A stretch of 64,000 nucleotides of DNA from Blastocatellia bacterium (GTDB taxonomy: Bacteria; Acidobacteriota; Blastocatellia; Pyrinomonadales; Pyrinomonadaceae). The position numbers and the translations under genes were made by a program. Positions 62,665 through 64,000 of this stretch are shown piece after piece. Within the stretch, counting starts at the first letter, position 1; each line of letters starts with the position of its first letter. The stretch covers positions 1-64,000 of the forward strand of contig JACCVY010000041.1 of assembly GCA_013697915.1 (NCBI GenBank), given 5' to 3'. The notes under the pieces are model-generated. The model made no database searches. It was not told where the DNA came from and saw only the letters and a list, made by a program, of their open reading frames with translations.

Positions 62665-62777
62665 ACGCCGGCCCACAATGAAACGCGCCTGCTGGGCAAC
62701 TGTCGTTAAAACTGGCGCTGCGACAGGTTCAATCATGCCTAAGTCTTTAGCGCCACACTGAACACAGGAGCACGACA

Positions 62778-63341
62778 ATGAACGCAAAGACGAGAAAACT
62801 CATGACGCTCGCAGCCGTCATATTGGCCCTTGGTATGTTTTCCCTTGAACCAACAGCATCAGCGCAATCACCGCACAACAATCACTGGATAGGCATCCCG
62901 GCAGCGAGCGCGCGCGCAGCCCAATCAGCATCAGCACAGTCGTCGAACAGCAATTGCAAACAAGCCAAAGGCAATTGGTTTGACACTTTCAATCCTACTA
63001 CCGGCGGTACGATAGGAACTATCACGAATGCCGGAGTTCTTAACGGAACGACAGAAACAGTTTACGATCCGGCTTTCGTTTTTACCCCCGACCCAAATGT
63101 TTTCGCTTATATTGCCCAGGCGACCTTCACTACCAATCAAGGACTCTTGAAGACCAACAACGTCTACATTTATAACTTTGTCACGGGACTGTGGATTGCC
63201 ATGGGCAGTATTGATCCGAACGCGAGCACTGGAAGATTTGCGGGAGCGACCGGCGTGCTTTACTTCAATGGCACTACCGTTGGCGGTTTCCCGGAGTCGT
63301 ACCCAGCAGGGATCTCAGGCGACATCTGTTTTGCGAACTAA
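62778..63341 (+). CDS. Secreted protein, possibly beta-barrel
   Basis: The 187-residue protein has a signal peptide (MTLAAVILALGMFSLEPTASA). The body is Gly/Thr/Asn-rich with beta periodicity (GTIGTITNAGVLNGTTETVYD, ATGVLYFNGTTVGGFPESY) and two Cys. The G-x-G and GT patterns recall allene-oxide-cyclase-barrel-like secreted proteins, but the call is weak. CACAGGAG precedes the ATG. Confidence 0.65.
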   Translation: MNAKTRKLMTLAAVILALGMFSLEPTASAQSPHNNHWIGIPAASARAAQSASAQSSNSNCKQAKGNWFDTFNPTTGGTIGTITNAGVLNGTTETVYDPAFVFTPDPNVFAYIAQATFTTNQGLLKTNNVYIYNFVTGLWIAMGSIDPNASTGRFAGATGVLYFNGTTVGGFPESYPAGISGDICFAN

Positions 63342-63394
63342 TAGGGATGGCGGGCTGTTTGTAGAGTTACCTGTCCGATAGCCCCTCCATCGTG

Positions 63395-63540
63395 GATCAG
63401 AGATCAGAGGTCAGAGGTCGGAGGTCAGAGATCAGAGATCAGAGGTCAGAGGTCAGAGATCAGAGGTCAGAGGTCAGAGGTCAGACGTGAGCGGTTACTT
63501 CTGACCTCTGATCTCTGACTTCTGACCTCTGTCTCTTGTG
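63395..63540. repeat. Large word-repeat palindrome (GGTCAGA/GATCAGA family)
   Basis: The left arm (63395..63487) has about thirteen tandem words, drifting between GGTCAGA, GATCAGA and GGTCGGA. The right arm (63508..63537) carries the reverse complement (CTTCTGACCTCTGATCTCTG). The whole lies between the secreted gene and the convergent DUF72 gene, ending 4 nt before the latter's stop. Confidence 0.9.
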
Positions 63541-63543
63541 GTT

Positions 63544-64000
63544 TCAAGTCTCTTCCAGGATCGCTTTGAATCGTGAGGCGTCCTGGATCATTCTAACGTT
63601 ATTGAAAAAGATGTAAGGCGCTTTACCTTTTCCTGGGATATTCCTCTTAGCCCGGCTCCCTGCCAGCATCGCAGCTAATTCACGCAGCTCAGCATCGTCA
63701 TATTCATATCGCCAGCCTTGGCGGCCATGCAACCGATAATAGATTTTGTTGGGAGTGACGCTCCTGCTCACGAAAGGATCCACTACGTGCCACAAGTTCA
63801 GCTCGTCGCAAATGCTTTTCACTACTTTAGGGTCCCAATCCCCACGCGGTTCCCAACATAGATTAAGCCCGCCGCCTTTACTATTTTTGCGATTGATGCT
63901 GCGGCCATCACTGTTCTCATCAGTGTTCTCGCGGTTAATGCTCGAGAAGAATTCCTTGAGGTTCGAAATGTTTTCTTTGGTTTGCTTGAAACTGGCCGGA
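63544..64000 (-). CDS. DUF72 family protein, C-terminal part (truncated by window edge)
   Basis: The frame is open to the window edge, giving about 150 residues. The DUF72 C-terminal pattern is clear: LNLCWEPRGDWDPKVVKSICDEL, HVVDPFVSRSV, YYRLHGRQGWRYEYDDAELREL and APYIFFNNVRMIQDASRF. DUF72 is a TIM-barrel family of unknown activity related to phosphatases/nucleases by fold. An internal GTG (63822) exists but the true start lies to the right. A Ser/Asn/Lys-rich insert (SSINRENTDENSDGRSINRK) interrupts the fold, which is unusual. Confidence 0.9.
   Translation of the reverse strand, partial: PASFKQTKENISNLKEFFSSINRENTDENSDGRSINRKNSKGGGLNLCWEPRGDWDPKVVKSICDELNLWHVVDPFVSRSVTPNKIYYRLHGRQGWRYEYDDAELRELAAMLAGSRAKRNIPGKGKAPYIFFNNVRMIQDASRFKAILEET

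Noticed and set aside
63395-63540. CRISPR array
   Set aside because: The repeats are directly adjacent 7-8 bp words with drift and an inverted copy; there are no spacers.

Overview
The window looks like chromosomal DNA of an Acidobacteriota bacterium, probably of the class Blastocatellia. This is inferred from the gene set: a full division/wall cluster, MglA with a roadblock partner, a TPM/LemA pair, a CadC-like winged-helix/TPR regulator, many small secreted proteins, and a minimal aldolase microcompartment locus. No rRNA, tRNA or CRISPR array was recognised. The left edge (1..about 2851) is one end of a Tn7-like transposon: the start of tnsB, a complete tnsA with E63/D117/K136 visible, two small helix-turn-helix regulators, a degraded reading frame and an array of about 20-bp repeats. 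The end lies 24 nt beyond the stop codon of glmS, which is the classical attTn7 position. The tnsAB leader carries a near-consensus promoter and, 50 nt before tnsA, a strong intrinsic-terminator hairpin.

From 2876 to 15 kb, mostly on the minus strand, lie yvcK-glmU-glmS (amino-sugar supply for the wall), a Lys/Ala-rich TPR protein, a roadblock/MglA pair (plus strand), a GNAT acetyltransferase, queA, a YihY-type membrane protein and ruvA-ruvB. Then on the plus strand come rex and a compact microcompartment locus (class II aldolase, one hexameric and three pentameric shell proteins, and an unrecognised Cys-rich protein). 18-23 kb holds small membrane or secreted proteins, a TPM/nucleotidyltransferase/LemA operon and a ZIP transporter.

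23.0-40.2 kb is a dcw cluster in the order mraZ-rsmH-ftsL-ftsI-(unknown ORF)-murF-mraY-murD-ftsW-murG-murC-murB-ftsQ-ftsA-ftsZ. It has a clear sigma70 promoter and 10-bp-spaced MraZ boxes in front. murE is absent from its usual place. After it come an Hfq-like protein with an N-terminal extension, pdxA, two response regulators and valS.

47.7-64 kb is a looser accessory region: secreted proteins, two XdhC-family proteins separated by an IS481 remnant, NTF2-like proteins, a MddA-like methyltransferase, a STAS protein lacking the usual Ser, an alpha/beta hydrolase, DoxX-like and DUF4386 membrane proteins, a frameshifted REP-associated (IS200-type) transposase among REP-like palindromes, a winged-helix/TPR regulator and a partial DUF72 protein.

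A striking genome-wide feature is a set of intergenic palindromes made of drifting 6-8 bp words, such as GGTCAGA, GTAGGCA, ACTCGAA and GGTAAAT. These and a separate 17-bp palindrome (GCAAACT..GTTTGC) repeatedly start at, or contain, the stop codon of the upstream gene. In murD the repeat is translated as a C-terminal tail.
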